This document shows, one piece after another, positions 1 to 7,833 of a stretch of DNA of 20,617 nucleotides (positions within the stretch are counted from its first letter, which is position 1; each line of letters opens with the position of its first letter). Origin of the DNA: Actinomycetota bacterium (lineage in GTDB: Bacteria > Actinomycetota > Humimicrobiia > Humimicrobiales > Humimicrobiaceae); contig JAMCVO010000007.1 of NCBI GenBank assembly GCA_023475715.1, forward strand, positions 1-20,617. Reading direction: 5' to 3'. Both the position numbers and the translations under genes were made by a program. Below the pieces are notes generated by a model. It was not told where the DNA came from. It worked only from the letters and a program-made list of their open reading frames with translations, and did not search any database.

Positions 1-119
1 GGCAAAAATATAAATCTTACAAGATTTTTCGGTCTCATTTATAATTAAATCAAGAAGCTGTATATATTGTACAAAGTCAATATTCAAAGCATCAACTGTC
101 TGATAAATATCTTTGATGG
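1..119. other. Chimeric left end built from fakA fragments
   Basis: This stretch is not independent sequence. Bases 1-26 are identical to bases 665-690 in the same orientation. Bases 22-119 are the exact reverse complement of bases 291-388, a perfect 98-bp inverted copy. The two blocks share a 5-base overlap (agatt, 22-26). Normal fakA reading resumes at about 115-120. Plus/minus/plus joins with microhomology are typical of multiple-displacement-amplification chimeras or misassembly at a contig edge. A real genomic rearrangement is possible but less likely. The coding potential of 1-112 should be ignored. Confidence 0.9.
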
Positions 120-1558
120 GTGCAAGAGGAAACTCGGGTGTAATTCTGTCTCAGATTTTGAAAGGTTTTTTGGATAAGCTCAGAGATGCTGAAAAATTAG
201 ATTTTCATCAGTTAAGAGATGCTTTAAAATCTTCAATGGAATTGGCATACAGTTCTGTTCAAAATCCAACCGAAGGGACAATGCTTACAACCATCAAAGA
301 TATTTATCAGACAGTTGATGCTTTGAATATTGACTTTGTACAATATATACAGCTTCTTGATTTAATTATAAATGAGACCGAAAAATCTGTTTTAAGAACA
401 ACTTTTTTGCTTCCTGTATTAAAACAAGCAGGTGTTGTGGATGCAGGGGCACAAGGAATACTTGAAATATTAATCGGATTAAAGAAGGCTATAATGTATT
501 TAAAAAATAATAATACTAACAATAAAAAAAACAAAAAAGATGCCCGCAATGATGAAGTTAAAGAAACAGAAAACATAATGGAAACAGGAGAAAAAAAAGG
601 CTTAAGGCAAATTAACCTGAAATCAGATATAAAATTTACCTACTGCACGGAATTAATCCTAAAAGGCAAAAATATAAATCTTACAAGATTGAGAGAAGAT
701 ATTGAAAACCTGGGAGACAGTGCGCTGGTTGTCGGAAATGACAGGCTTGTTAAGATACATGTTCATACTAATTATCCGCAAAAAGTCCTGAAAAGAACAT
801 TAAAGGAAGGTACGCTTCATGAAATTCAGATAAATAATATGATAGACCAGAGCATGCAGGCAATGGTTCCCGAAGAAGCCGAAGGTGTTGGGATACCGGT
901 GAAGGATGTTGGACTAATATCAATTGCAAATGGGGATGGATTTATAGAAGTATTTAAAAGTATCGGTGTTGATATTGTTATAAAAGGTGGCCAAAGCATG
1001 AATCCGTCAACTTATGATATAGTTAAAGCAATAAATAAAATTGAAAGTGAAAAAGTAATTTTATTTCCAAATAATAAGAATATAATACTTACAGCTAATC
1101 AGGCTAAAAAAATTGTTAAGAAAAGCGTTACCGTTATTCCAACAATTTCGATACCACAGGGGATATCTGCCGCTTTAGTCTATAATAATGATTTGAATTT
1201 GGAAGAAAATATAAGCAATATGGAAAAAGCCATAAACAATATCAAAACAGGCGAAATTACCAATGCGGTAAGAGACGCAAATTTATTTGTTGGCGAAATT
1301 AAAAAAGGTGCATTTATTGGTCTTAGCAATGGAAAAGTTAAGGTAGTATCGGATACATTGATTGATGCCACTGTTGAGCTTGCGAAGGAAATGATTGAGG
1401 GAACCGAAGAGGTTCTGACTTTTTATTATGGTGAAGGTATTACTGCTGATAAAAATAAGGAATTGGAAGCCCTTTTAAAAAATTACTTTCCTAAGATCGA
1501 AATAGAATTTCATAGGGGTGGGCAGCCTCTATACCCATATATTTTTTCAATTGAATAA
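113..1558 (+). CDS. fakA: Fatty acid kinase FakA-like / DAK2 domain protein, N-terminus lost
   Basis: This is a DAK2 (DhaL-like) domain protein of the FakA/YloV family, the kinase subunit that phosphorylates fatty acids held by FakB proteins. The visible protein begins at the conserved MGARGNSGVILSQ segment. It continues through the rest of the DAK2 domain to about residue 130, a low-complexity Asn/Lys linker (about 131-165), the middle domain, and the conserved C-terminal end HRGGQPLYPYIFSIE. FakA proteins are usually about 550 residues, so roughly the first 70-80 are missing, including the Asp-rich ATP/Mg site (DGDTG type). The open frame begins at a TTG at 113, inside chimeric sequence, so this start is an artefact; real coding begins at about 116-120. 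The gene ends 22 bases before rsmD. recG, which often lies between these two genes, is absent. Confidence 0.85.
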   Translation: MMGARGNSGVILSQILKGFLDKLRDAEKLDFHQLRDALKSSMELAYSSVQNPTEGTMLTTIKDIYQTVDALNIDFVQYIQLLDLIINETEKSVLRTTFLLPVLKQAGVVDAGAQGILEILIGLKKAIMYLKNNNTNNKKNKKDARNDEVKETENIMETGEKKGLRQINLKSDIKFTYCTELILKGKNINLTRLREDIENLGDSALVVGNDRLVKIHVHTNYPQKVLKRTLKEGTLHEIQINNMIDQSMQAMVPEEAEGVGIPVKDVGLISIANGDGFIEVFKSIGVDIVIKGGQSMNPSTYDIVKAINKIESEKVILFPNNKNIILTANQAKKIVKKSVTVIPTISIPQGISAALVYNNDLNLEENISNMEKAINNIKTGEITNAVRDANLFVGEIKKGAFIGLSNGKVKVVSDTLIDATVELAKEMIEGTEEVLTFYYGEGITADKNKELEALLKNYFPKIEIEFHRGGQPLYPYIFSIE

Positions 1559-1580
1559 TTTTAGTAACTGGTGATGCTAT

Positions 1581-2135
1581 ATAAGAATTATTGCTGGCAA
1601 GTTTAAAGGAAAAAAACTTAAAATACCTGGGGATTATGATATTCGGCCAACACAGGATAGGGTTAAAGAAAGCATTTTTAATGTGTTAGGTAAAACAATA
1701 AACAATAGCAAAGTCCTTGACCTGTTTTCAGGCTCGGGCTCACTGGGAATAGAAGCATTAAGCAGAGGATGCCAGATTGTTTACTTTGTAGATAATAGCT
1801 TAAAAGCCATAAGTTTAATAAAGAAAAATCTTGAGCTTTTAAAAAATTTAGAAAAAACCTACAAAATAATAAAAAGTGATGCTGTAGATTTCTTAAAGAA
1901 AAACAAATCCATCATATGGGATTTCATATTTATTGACCCTCCTTATAAAATTGAAAGCAGAGTTATAAGTGAGATATGCAGTATCTTTTCTGAAAAGAAA
2001 ATAACTAATAAAAGTACTATAATAATTTATGAATTCTTTTTCAAAAGAGATGTAAGTAAAGAAATAAGCAATTTAAAGATTATAAAAGAATCATTCTTCG
2101 GTGATAAAAAGGTGCTTTACTTGGCACCTTTATGA
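1581..2135 (+). CDS. rsmD: 16S rRNA (guanine966-N2)-methyltransferase RsmD, apparent ATA start
   Basis: RsmD methylates G966 of 16S rRNA on the small subunit using SAM. The frame gives the family N-terminus RIIAGKFKGKK, then IRPTQDRVKESIFNVL (residues 21-36), SAM motif I DLFSGSGSLGIEA (47-59) and the catalytic DPPY (119-122). From 1581 the product is 184 residues, normal for RsmD. No ATG, GTG or TTG exists in this frame between an upstream in-frame TGA (1572-1574) and the GTG at 1683. Starting at 1683 would delete about 34 conserved residues. The codon aligned with the usual initiator Met is ATA at 1581, preceded by GGTGAT (1570-1575), an anti-Shine-Dalgarno complement at suitable spacing. 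A G-to-A sequencing error or variant at 1583 would also explain it. Gene identity is secure; the start codon is inference. Confidence 0.9.
   Translation: MRIIAGKFKGKKLKIPGDYDIRPTQDRVKESIFNVLGKTINNSKVLDLFSGSGSLGIEALSRGCQIVYFVDNSLKAISLIKKNLELLKNLEKTYKIIKSDAVDFLKKNKSIIWDFIFIDPPYKIESRVISEICSIFSEKKITNKSTIIIYEFFFKRDVSKEISNLKIIKESFFGDKKVLYLAPL
2108..2131 (+). other. Hairpin over the end of rsmD
   Basis: AAAGGTGC (2108-2115) and GCACCTTT (2124-2131) form a perfect 8-bp stem with an 8-base loop, overlapping the last codons of rsmD (stop 2133-2135). The stem is not followed by an uninterrupted T run, so it is a poor intrinsic terminator. It could be a processing or attenuation structure between rsmD and coaD, or chance within coding sequence. 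Confidence 0.35.
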
Positions 2136-2202
2136 ACTAAAAAAATTTTATATCTGTCGCCGGAATAAATTAAAAAAATATTATTTAAATTTTATAAAAA
2201 AT

Positions 2203-2694
2203 ATGAAAAAAATCGCATTATGCCCCGGAACTTACGATCCAATAACCGAAGGCCATAGGGATGTAATTATAAGATGTGCACAGGTATTTGATATGGTTAT
2301 AGTTGCAGTTTCAAGAAGCAACAGAAAAAAGCCAATGTATTCATTAAAACAAAGGCTTGATTTTGTAAAAAGAATATTTAAAGATGTCAAGAATATCAGG
2401 ATTATTTCTTTTGAGGGATTGCTCATAGATGTTGCAAAGAAAGAAAAAGTTGGAGTAATAGTCAAAGGTTTAAGGGCCATTTCGGATTTTGAATATGAGT
2501 TTCAGATGGCACAAATAAATAAAAAGTTAAACCCTGAAATTGAAACTATGTTTTTTGTGACAAATCCAAAATATGCTTATCTTAGCTCAAGCGTGGTTAA
2601 GGAAGTTGCAAGTTTTAACGGATGCATAAGAGGATTGGTGCCGGAAGAAATAGAGCAGGATATAATTAAAAGTTTTAAAAAAATAAAGCATTAA
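2203..2694 (+). CDS. coaD: Phosphopantetheine adenylyltransferase CoaD
   Basis: CoaD transfers AMP from ATP to 4'-phosphopantetheine to make dephospho-CoA, the fourth step of CoA synthesis in the cytoplasm. The nucleotidyltransferase motif GTYDPITEGH (residues 9-18, His18 in the TxGH signature) is present. So are YSLKQRL, the substrate-binding segment VKGLRAISDFEYEFQMA and the C-terminal YLSSSVVKEVA. Length is 163 residues, normal for the family. I chose ATG 2203 because MKKIALCPGTYDP matches the usual N-terminus. The frame stays open further upstream to 2101, but that would add 34 non-homologous residues overlapping rsmD. The leader is almost pure A/T with no Shine-Dalgarno site. It follows rsmD, the common rsmD-coaD pairing. 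Confidence 0.95.
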   Translation: MKKIALCPGTYDPITEGHRDVIIRCAQVFDMVIVAVSRSNRKKPMYSLKQRLDFVKRIFKDVKNIRIISFEGLLIDVAKKEKVGVIVKGLRAISDFEYEFQMAQINKKLNPEIETMFFVTNPKYAYLSSSVVKEVASFNGCIRGLVPEEIEQDIIKSFKKIKH

Positions 2695-2725
2695 ATTAAT
2701 AAAATAAAACTATACGGAGAGTATC

Positions 2726-3184
2726 ATGGATGCATTGGAACTTATCGATAAATTGGAAGAAATTGTAAGTAAAGGTAAAAAAATACCATTTTCATCTAAT
2801 TTCATAGTTAATGAAAACGAAATTTACGATCTCTTGGATGAATTAAGAAACGTGCTGCCCGAGGAATTCAAACAGGCAAGATGGATCGTTAAAGAAAGAG
2901 AAAGCATGCTGGAAGAAGCAAAAAGGACATCGTCGCGTTTAATTAAAGAAGCCGAAGAAAAAGCAGATGCTCTGCTGAATGAAAGTGAAATAATAAAAAA
3001 TGCTTTGAAGAAATCTGAAGAGCTGATGTCAATTTCTGAAGCTAAAGCAAGGACGATAAGGCTTGAGGCTGAAGACTATGCAGATGAAAAAATGGCTAAC
3101 CTGGAAGCCGTACTTTATAAAATCTTATCTGCAATAGAAAAGGGAAGAGAACAGTTTAAATCATCTTTTACTGCTAATAAATAA
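2726..3184 (+). CDS. Coiled-coil protein of unknown function (DivIVA / ATP synthase b-like helix)
   Basis: This is a soluble 152-residue protein dominated by a charged helix (about residues 45-145) rich in Glu, Lys and Ala with heptad-like spacing. It begins with an amphipathic N-terminal segment of DALELIDKLEEIV type. I see no transmembrane segment, signal peptide or catalytic motif. Proteins of this appearance, often annotated as ATPase, ATP synthase subunit b-like or DivIVA-like, lie between coaD and the yceD/rpmF genes in several Gram-positive lineages. Here the DUF177 (yceD) gene is absent, so it sits directly upstream of rpmF. The ATG is preceded by CGGAGAG (2716-2722) at good spacing. 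The role is unknown; a scaffold function in cell envelope or division is only a guess from the helix type. Confidence 0.75.
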   Translation: MDALELIDKLEEIVSKGKKIPFSSNFIVNENEIYDLLDELRNVLPEEFKQARWIVKERESMLEEAKRTSSRLIKEAEEKADALLNESEIIKNALKKSEELMSISEAKARTIRLEAEDYADEKMANLEAVLYKILSAIEKGREQFKSSFTANK

Positions 3185-3200
3185 TAATAATAATATTTTA

Positions 3201-3228
3201 TTGATTAATTATTTTTATGTGGTATATT
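3201..3228 (+). promoter_or_regulatory. Candidate sigma70-type promoter for rpmF
   Basis: TTGATT (3201-3206), a 16-base spacer and TATATT (3223-3228) form a plausible housekeeping promoter. A TGn extension (3220-3222) precedes the -10 element. The region lies between the coiled-coil gene and rpmF. A second candidate, TTGTCA (3236-3241) with TAACAT (3258-3263), lies closer to the gene, so the exact choice is uncertain. Confidence 0.45.
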
Positions 3229-3287
3229 AAGATATTTGTCATATTATAACAAGTTTGTAACATATTGTTCATTAGGAGGTAATGGTA

Positions 3288-3554
3288 GTGGCGGTACCAA
3301 AAAATAAAAAGTCCAAATCAAAAAGAGACATGAGAAGGACACATGATAAATTAAAAATAGCGAGTATAGTTGAGTGTCCAAGGTGCCACAGCAAAAAAAT
3401 TGCTCACAGGGTTTGTGAAAATTGTGGCTATTATGATAACAAAGAGATTATAAAAATAAAAAGTAAAGAAAAAAATAAAGAAAAAAGCAAAGAAACTGCA
3501 AAAACCAAAACATCTGGCGGCAGAAGAAAAAAAGAAAAGATTTCAGCTGAGTAA
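3288..3554 (+). CDS. rpmF: 50S ribosomal protein L32 with lysine-rich C-terminal tail
   Basis: Large-subunit ribosomal protein L32 of the zinc-binding type. The N-terminus MAVPKNKKSKSKRDMRR is characteristic. Four cysteines (C30, C33, C43, C46, as CPRC and CENC) form the zinc ribbon. I chose GTG 3288 because it gives the canonical MAVPKNK start and lies 7 bases after AGGAGGT (3274-3280). The in-frame ATG at 3282 is too close to that site. L32 is usually about 60 residues. This one is 88, because residues from about 54 onward form a Lys/Glu/Ser-rich tail with no recognisable fold. A promoter candidate lies just upstream. The usual next gene, plsX, is displaced by the two acetate-module genes. 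Confidence 0.95.
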   Translation: MAVPKNKKSKSKRDMRRTHDKLKIASIVECPRCHSKKIAHRVCENCGYYDNKEIIKIKSKEKNKEKSKETAKTKTSGGRRKKEKISAE

Positions 3555-3588
3555 TATTTATTGATTTATTGGGAGACAGGGGGAATTT

Positions 3589-5691
3589 GTGAAATTTGCC
3601 GATTTTTTTTGCCCAAAATCAGTTGCTGTTATTGGCGCAGCAAGAGAAGAATCTAAAGTGGGACATACAATAGTAGACAATATTTTGAATTCAGGATATC
3701 CAGGGAAAATTCTTTTAATCAATCCAAATGCTAATGAAATTCATGGAATAAAATGCTACAAGTCAGTTCTTGATGTTGAAGAGAATATTGATCTTGCAAT
3801 AATGGTTATACCAAATAAATTTATTCTGCAGGTCTTAGAAGATTGTTCAAAGAAAAAAACAAAATTTGCAATCATTATTTCGGCGGGATTTAAAGAAACC
3901 GGTATAGAAGGTGCTTTACTTGAAAAACAATTGATAGAAAAAGCAAGGAAATTTGCCATAAGGATCCTTGGTCCAAACTGTTTGGGAATGATTGACTTTA
4001 ACTGTCCTATTAATGGTTCTTTTTCGCCAAATACGCCTGATAAGGGTGTTATTGGTTTTATATCACAATCAGGTGCGCTGGGAACCGCAGTTCTTGACTG
4101 GGCAAAGACAAACGGTATTGGCCTTTCCAAATTTGTATCTATGGGAAATAAGGCAGATATAAATGAAATTGATCTTTTTGAAGATTGGCTTAATGATAAA
4201 AACACTAACGTTATAACCGCTTATCTCGAAGGTGTAACAAATGGTAAAGAATTTATGAGAGTTTGCAATAAGGTTACGAAAAAGAAGCCAATTATAATTG
4301 TTAAATCCGGAAATACTAATGCAGGAGCGAAAGCAGTATCATCTCATACAGGAACTCTTGCAGGATCAACGAGAGCATATGATGCTGCTTTTAGACAAAC
4401 TGGTGTAATAAGAGCAAAAACAATAAAAGACTTATTTAATTTCGCAATTGCTTTTGCTCATCAACCGATACCAAAAGGTAACAGGATTGTAATAATTACC
4501 AATGCAGGCGGACCCGGAATAATGGCCAGCGATGCCTGTGAAGAAAATAAAATGCAGCTTGCAAAAATTGATACTCAAACTGTCGAAATTTTAAAAACTA
4601 TCCTGCCTTCCTCAGCAAATTTTTATAATCCGGTTGATGTTCTTGGTGATGCCCTTGCAGACAGATACGGAAAAACTTTTGAAATAATTTTAAAAGATAA
4701 AAATGTTGATGCAATTATTGTGCTTCTAACACCACAGGCTATGACACAGGAGCTGGAAACTGCAAAAGCTCTTATTAAGGCAATAAAAGAATCAGGCAGA
4801 GAAATACCTGTTATTACAAGTTTTATGGGTGGCTCAGAAGTAAAAGAAGGAGTGGATTATCTAAATAAAAATGGTATTCCTAATTTTACGATTCCGGAAG
4901 AAGCCGTCCCAACTCTTCGTGCTATGATTGATCAGGGAAACTGGATGGCTAAAAAAGAGGATTCGAAAAAAATATTTAAAGCGGATAGAGAAAAAGTTAA
5001 AAATATTTTTGAAAAATCCATAAAAGAAGGCAGGCTGGAGTTAGGAGAAATGGAATCACGCGGAGTTCTGGAAGCTTATGGTATAAGAGTGCCGATAGCA
5101 AAAGTTGCAAGAGATTTGAAAGAGGCAAAAGAGGTCGTTAAATTGACAGGTTATCCGGTTGTTTTAAAGATTGACTCTCCTGATATATTGCATAAGACCG
5201 ATGTCGGCGGTATAAAAATTGGTATAAAGAATTATAAAGAACTTGAGGAAAGTTTTGAGGGCATAATATCTAATGTTAAAAAATATATGCCATCCGCAAA
5301 AATAAATGGAATTTCAATCCAGGAAATGATTGAATCCAAGAAAGAAACAATTATCGGAATTAATAAAGACTCCCAATTTGGTCCGATGATAATGTTTGGT
5401 CTAGGCGGCATTTATGTTGAAATACTTAAAGATGTATCGTTTAGAATTGCCCCAATTTCCCTAACAGATGCCAGAGAAATGGTCGAGGAAATAAAGACTA
5501 TTAAATTACTCAAAGGGGTAAGGGGAGAAAAACCTTCTGATATAGAAAGTATAGTCGAAGTACTGCTAAAAATTTCTCAGCTTGTTACCGATTTTCCTGA
5601 TATAATAGAAATGGATATAAATCCATTATTTGTGAAAGAAGAAGGAAAAGGTTCGATTGCGGGAGATGTAAGAATTAGAATACAGGAATAA
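3589..5691 (+). CDS. ADP-forming acetate/acyl-CoA ligase, fused alpha-beta single chain
   Basis: This is an NDP-forming acyl-CoA synthetase of the acetyl-CoA synthetase (ADP) family. It interconverts acyl-CoA, ADP and phosphate with free acid, CoA and ATP, conserving ATP during acetate or other acid formation. The 700-residue chain carries the CoA-binding Rossmann domain (about 1-130, with VAVIGAARE and ILGPNCLGMI), two succinyl-CoA-ligase-like domains (about 150-455) and a C-terminal ATP-grasp domain (about 480-700, with GYPVVLKIDSPDILHKTDVGG). The phosphohistidine is recognisable in SSHTGTLAGS (His253). The GTG start at 3589 follows an AGGGGGA site. It is the first gene of a pair with the downstream BioD-like/DRTGG gene. 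Substrate preference (acetate versus branched or aryl acids) cannot be read from sequence. Such enzymes suggest fermentative, peptide- or acid-linked energy metabolism. Confidence 0.92.
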   Translation: MKFADFFCPKSVAVIGAAREESKVGHTIVDNILNSGYPGKILLINPNANEIHGIKCYKSVLDVEENIDLAIMVIPNKFILQVLEDCSKKKTKFAIIISAGFKETGIEGALLEKQLIEKARKFAIRILGPNCLGMIDFNCPINGSFSPNTPDKGVIGFISQSGALGTAVLDWAKTNGIGLSKFVSMGNKADINEIDLFEDWLNDKNTNVITAYLEGVTNGKEFMRVCNKVTKKKPIIIVKSGNTNAGAKAVSSHTGTLAGSTRAYDAAFRQTGVIRAKTIKDLFNFAIAFAHQPIPKGNRIVIITNAGGPGIMASDACEENKMQLAKIDTQTVEILKTILPSSANFYNPVDVLGDALADRYGKTFEIILKDKNVDAIIVLLTPQAMTQELETAKALIKAIKESGREIPVITSFMGGSEVKEGVDYLNKNGIPNFTIPEEAVPTLRAMIDQGNWMAKKEDSKKIFKADREKVKNIFEKSIKEGRLELGEMESRGVLEAYGIRVPIAKVARDLKEAKEVVKLTGYPVVLKIDSPDILHKTDVGGIKIGIKNYKELEESFEGIISNVKKYMPSAKINGISIQEMIESKKETIIGINKDSQFGPMIMFGLGGIYVEILKDVSFRIAPISLTDAREMVEEIKTIKLLKGVRGEKPSDIESIVEVLLKISQLVTDFPDIIEMDINPLFVKEEGKGSIAGDVRIRIQE

Positions 5692-5709
5692 AAAAAGGAG
5701 GTAGCATAT

Positions 5710-6768
5710 ATGACTCCTTTGCTTTTTACTTCAAATCAGTCATTTTCTGGCAAGAGCTCACTTTGCGTAGGTGTAGGAAGCATTCTTAAAGATATGGGCT
5801 TAAAAGTTGGTTATATGAAGCCTGTGGGTACTTTACCTGTAATAGTTAATGGTATCGTCACTGACGAAGATTCGCAGTATATATCCAAAATTTTTGGTAT
5901 GAAGAATAACGCCACTGATATATGCCCCATTATTTTATCTGAAGATTCTTATAAAGACTTCTTAAAAGACAGTAAATCTTCGGGCAATCTTCTGGAAAAA
6001 ATAAACAAAGCATTCAATAATATCAAGCAAGGCAGAGACATAATACTGCTTGAAGGTGGAAAAAGCATTGAGGATGGATTATTTCTTGGTATTTCATCAA
6101 GAGATATATGCAAGAAAATAAATGCAAAAACAATTGTGATTTTTAAATATTTACCTGAAATAATAGATCAAGTTTTATATTATAAAGAATATTTCGATAA
6201 TAATTTTGGGGGAATAATCATCAATCAGGTACCCAAAGAAAGTATAGATTATCTAAAGGATTTTATACTGCCTTTTCTTTTAAATAAAAAAATAAATGTA
6301 TTTGGTTGCATAACTTCCGATAAGATTTTGTCGTCCGTCAGCATTAGGGAAATGGTAAAGTATTTAGACGGCAAGATATTAAGCGCAAAAGATAATGTGG
6401 ATGAGCTTGTGGAAACTTTTATGCTTGGAGCCATGGGCCAGGAACAAGCTCTTAAATTTTTTAGAATGAAAGCAAATAAGGCAGTTATCACAGGTGGGGA
6501 TCGGGCAGATATTCAGCTTGCAGCACTTGAGACTAATACCAAGTGCCTAATTTTAACAGGGAACTTTCAACCAAGCAGTGTCGTTCTTGGACGAGCGGAA
6601 GAAATTGGTGTTCCCATGATACTGGTAAAATATGATACTCTTACTACGGTTGAGAAACTGAATGTAATAATTGGGCATTCGGGATTCCATGCATTTAAGA
6701 AAATCGATAAGATAATTCAAATAACTAAAGAATTTATTGATATTGAAGGTTTATTAAAGCTTAAATGA
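5710..6768 (+). CDS. BioD-like P-loop plus DRTGG domain protein (phosphotransacetylase N-terminal-like)
   Basis: A 352-residue protein resembling the stand-alone N-terminal region of long phosphotransacetylases (COG0857 type). An N-terminal dethiobiotin-synthetase-like P-loop domain (about 1-200) has the Walker A-like TSNQSFSGKS at residues 7-16 and the conserved MKPVG at 36-40. A DRTGG domain follows (about 207-320) with TGGDRADIQLAAL at 261-273. There is no phosphate acetyltransferase catalytic domain. The ATG is preceded by AGGAGGT (5696-5702), 18 bases after the acyl-CoA ligase gene, so the two are probably co-translated. In large Pta enzymes this region is linked to regulation. A regulatory or sensing partner of the ADP-forming ligase is my inference from context. 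The biochemical activity is unknown. Confidence 0.8.
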   Translation: MTPLLFTSNQSFSGKSSLCVGVGSILKDMGLKVGYMKPVGTLPVIVNGIVTDEDSQYISKIFGMKNNATDICPIILSEDSYKDFLKDSKSSGNLLEKINKAFNNIKQGRDIILLEGGKSIEDGLFLGISSRDICKKINAKTIVIFKYLPEIIDQVLYYKEYFDNNFGGIIINQVPKESIDYLKDFILPFLLNKKINVFGCITSDKILSSVSIREMVKYLDGKILSAKDNVDELVETFMLGAMGQEQALKFFRMKANKAVITGGDRADIQLAALETNTKCLILTGNFQPSSVVLGRAEEIGVPMILVKYDTLTTVEKLNVIIGHSGFHAFKKIDKIIQITKEFIDIEGLLKLK

Positions 6769-6800
6769 ATTGAAAATAAATTTACTGGAATAACACTTTA

Positions 6801-7808
6801 TTGGAAAAAAATCTACAAAAATATAGCATAATAGTGGATGCAATGGGAGGTGATTTTGCTCCTGATGAAATTCTAAAAGGAGCCATCCAGGAAAGCAGAA
6901 ATCTTAATATAAACCTGATTCTTGCTGGTAAAGATAAAATAATAAGAAATTCTGCGTCTCGTAATAATCTTGATATAAGCAACATCGAGATACTGGACTG
7001 TGCCGATGAAGTTGCTATGGACGACCACCCTTCGGATGTAATTAAGCATAAGAAAGAATCTTCAATTTATTTGGGCACCCAGTATGCAGCAAAAAAAGAA
7101 AGAAGTGCATTTTTATCTGCCGGAAATACCGGTGCGGTACTGGCTTGCTCTCTTTTTAATATGAAAAAAATAAAAGGAATCATGCGTCCGGCAATAGCTG
7201 TTGTAATTCCTCTTGCAAACAGCAGATTTATATTAATTGATGCCGGCGCAAATTTGGAAGTTAAACCTGTATATTTAAAGCAATTTGCAAGCATGGGCAA
7301 AATTTTGAGTCAAAATATTTTAAATATTGAAAATCCAAAGATTGGTTTATTGAACGTCGGGGCTGAAGAAAAAAAAGGAAGCGAAATTTTAGTTGAAGCT
7401 TTCAAATTATTGAGTGAATCAGATATTAATTTTATTGGTAACGTTGAAGGGCGAGACATATTTGAAGGAAGCACGGATATTGTCGTATGCGACGGTTTTG
7501 TTGGAAATGTTTTACTGAAATCAGTGGAAGGTATTGCAAAATTATTTTTTGGTGAAATAAAAAGTATTTTAACATATAATCTAATAACAAAACTTGCAGC
7601 TTCTGTTCTTAAGGGACGATTTAAAGCGATGAAAAAGAAATTTGACTATGAAGAATATGGGGGAGCTATGCTGTTAGGAATAGATGGAATTTCTATGATC
7701 TCTCATGGAAGCTCAAAAGCAAAAGCGATAAGCAGTGCGATGAAAGTTGCTTATGAAAATTTAAAAATTGATATTGTCGGTAAAATAAAAAGTGAGATAA
7801 CCAAATAA
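6801..7808 (+). CDS. plsX: Phosphate acyltransferase PlsX
   Basis: PlsX makes acyl-phosphate from acyl-ACP and phosphate. PlsY then uses acyl-phosphate to acylate glycerol-3-phosphate, the first step of phospholipid synthesis at the inner membrane face. Family signatures are IIVDAMGGDFAPDEILKGA at the N-terminus, GNTGA, DAGAN, NVGAEEKKG, then GRDIFEG, CDGFVGN and SHGSSKAKA near the C-terminus. Length is 335 residues, normal. The start is TTG 6801. No better start precedes VDAMGGD, and the ribosome site is weak (GGA at 6787-6789). acpP follows after 25 bases. The fabH, fabD, fabG and fabF genes that commonly lie between plsX and acpP are absent here. Confidence 0.95.
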   Translation: MEKNLQKYSIIVDAMGGDFAPDEILKGAIQESRNLNINLILAGKDKIIRNSASRNNLDISNIEILDCADEVAMDDHPSDVIKHKKESSIYLGTQYAAKKERSAFLSAGNTGAVLACSLFNMKKIKGIMRPAIAVVIPLANSRFILIDAGANLEVKPVYLKQFASMGKILSQNILNIENPKIGLLNVGAEEKKGSEILVEAFKLLSESDINFIGNVEGRDIFEGSTDIVVCDGFVGNVLLKSVEGIAKLFFGEIKSILTYNLITKLAASVLKGRFKAMKKKFDYEEYGGAMLLGIDGISMISHGSSKAKAISSAMKVAYENLKIDIVGKIKSEITK

Positions 7809-7833
7809 AGTCTAATAAAAACAAGGAGGAAAT

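Noticed and set aside
2101..2202. Upstream extension of coaD
   Set aside because: It would overlap rsmD and add 34 unlike residues. The canonical MKKIALCPGTYDP start is at 2203.
3176..3197. Run of TAA/ATA triplets after the coiled-coil gene
   Set aside because: A short low-complexity AT stretch with serial stop codons; not a meaningful tandem repeat or array.
3756..4205. A 149-codon minus-strand open frame opposite the acyl-CoA ligase
   Set aside because: It is antisense to a strongly conserved CDS, with no recognisable domain or ribosome site; a composition shadow.
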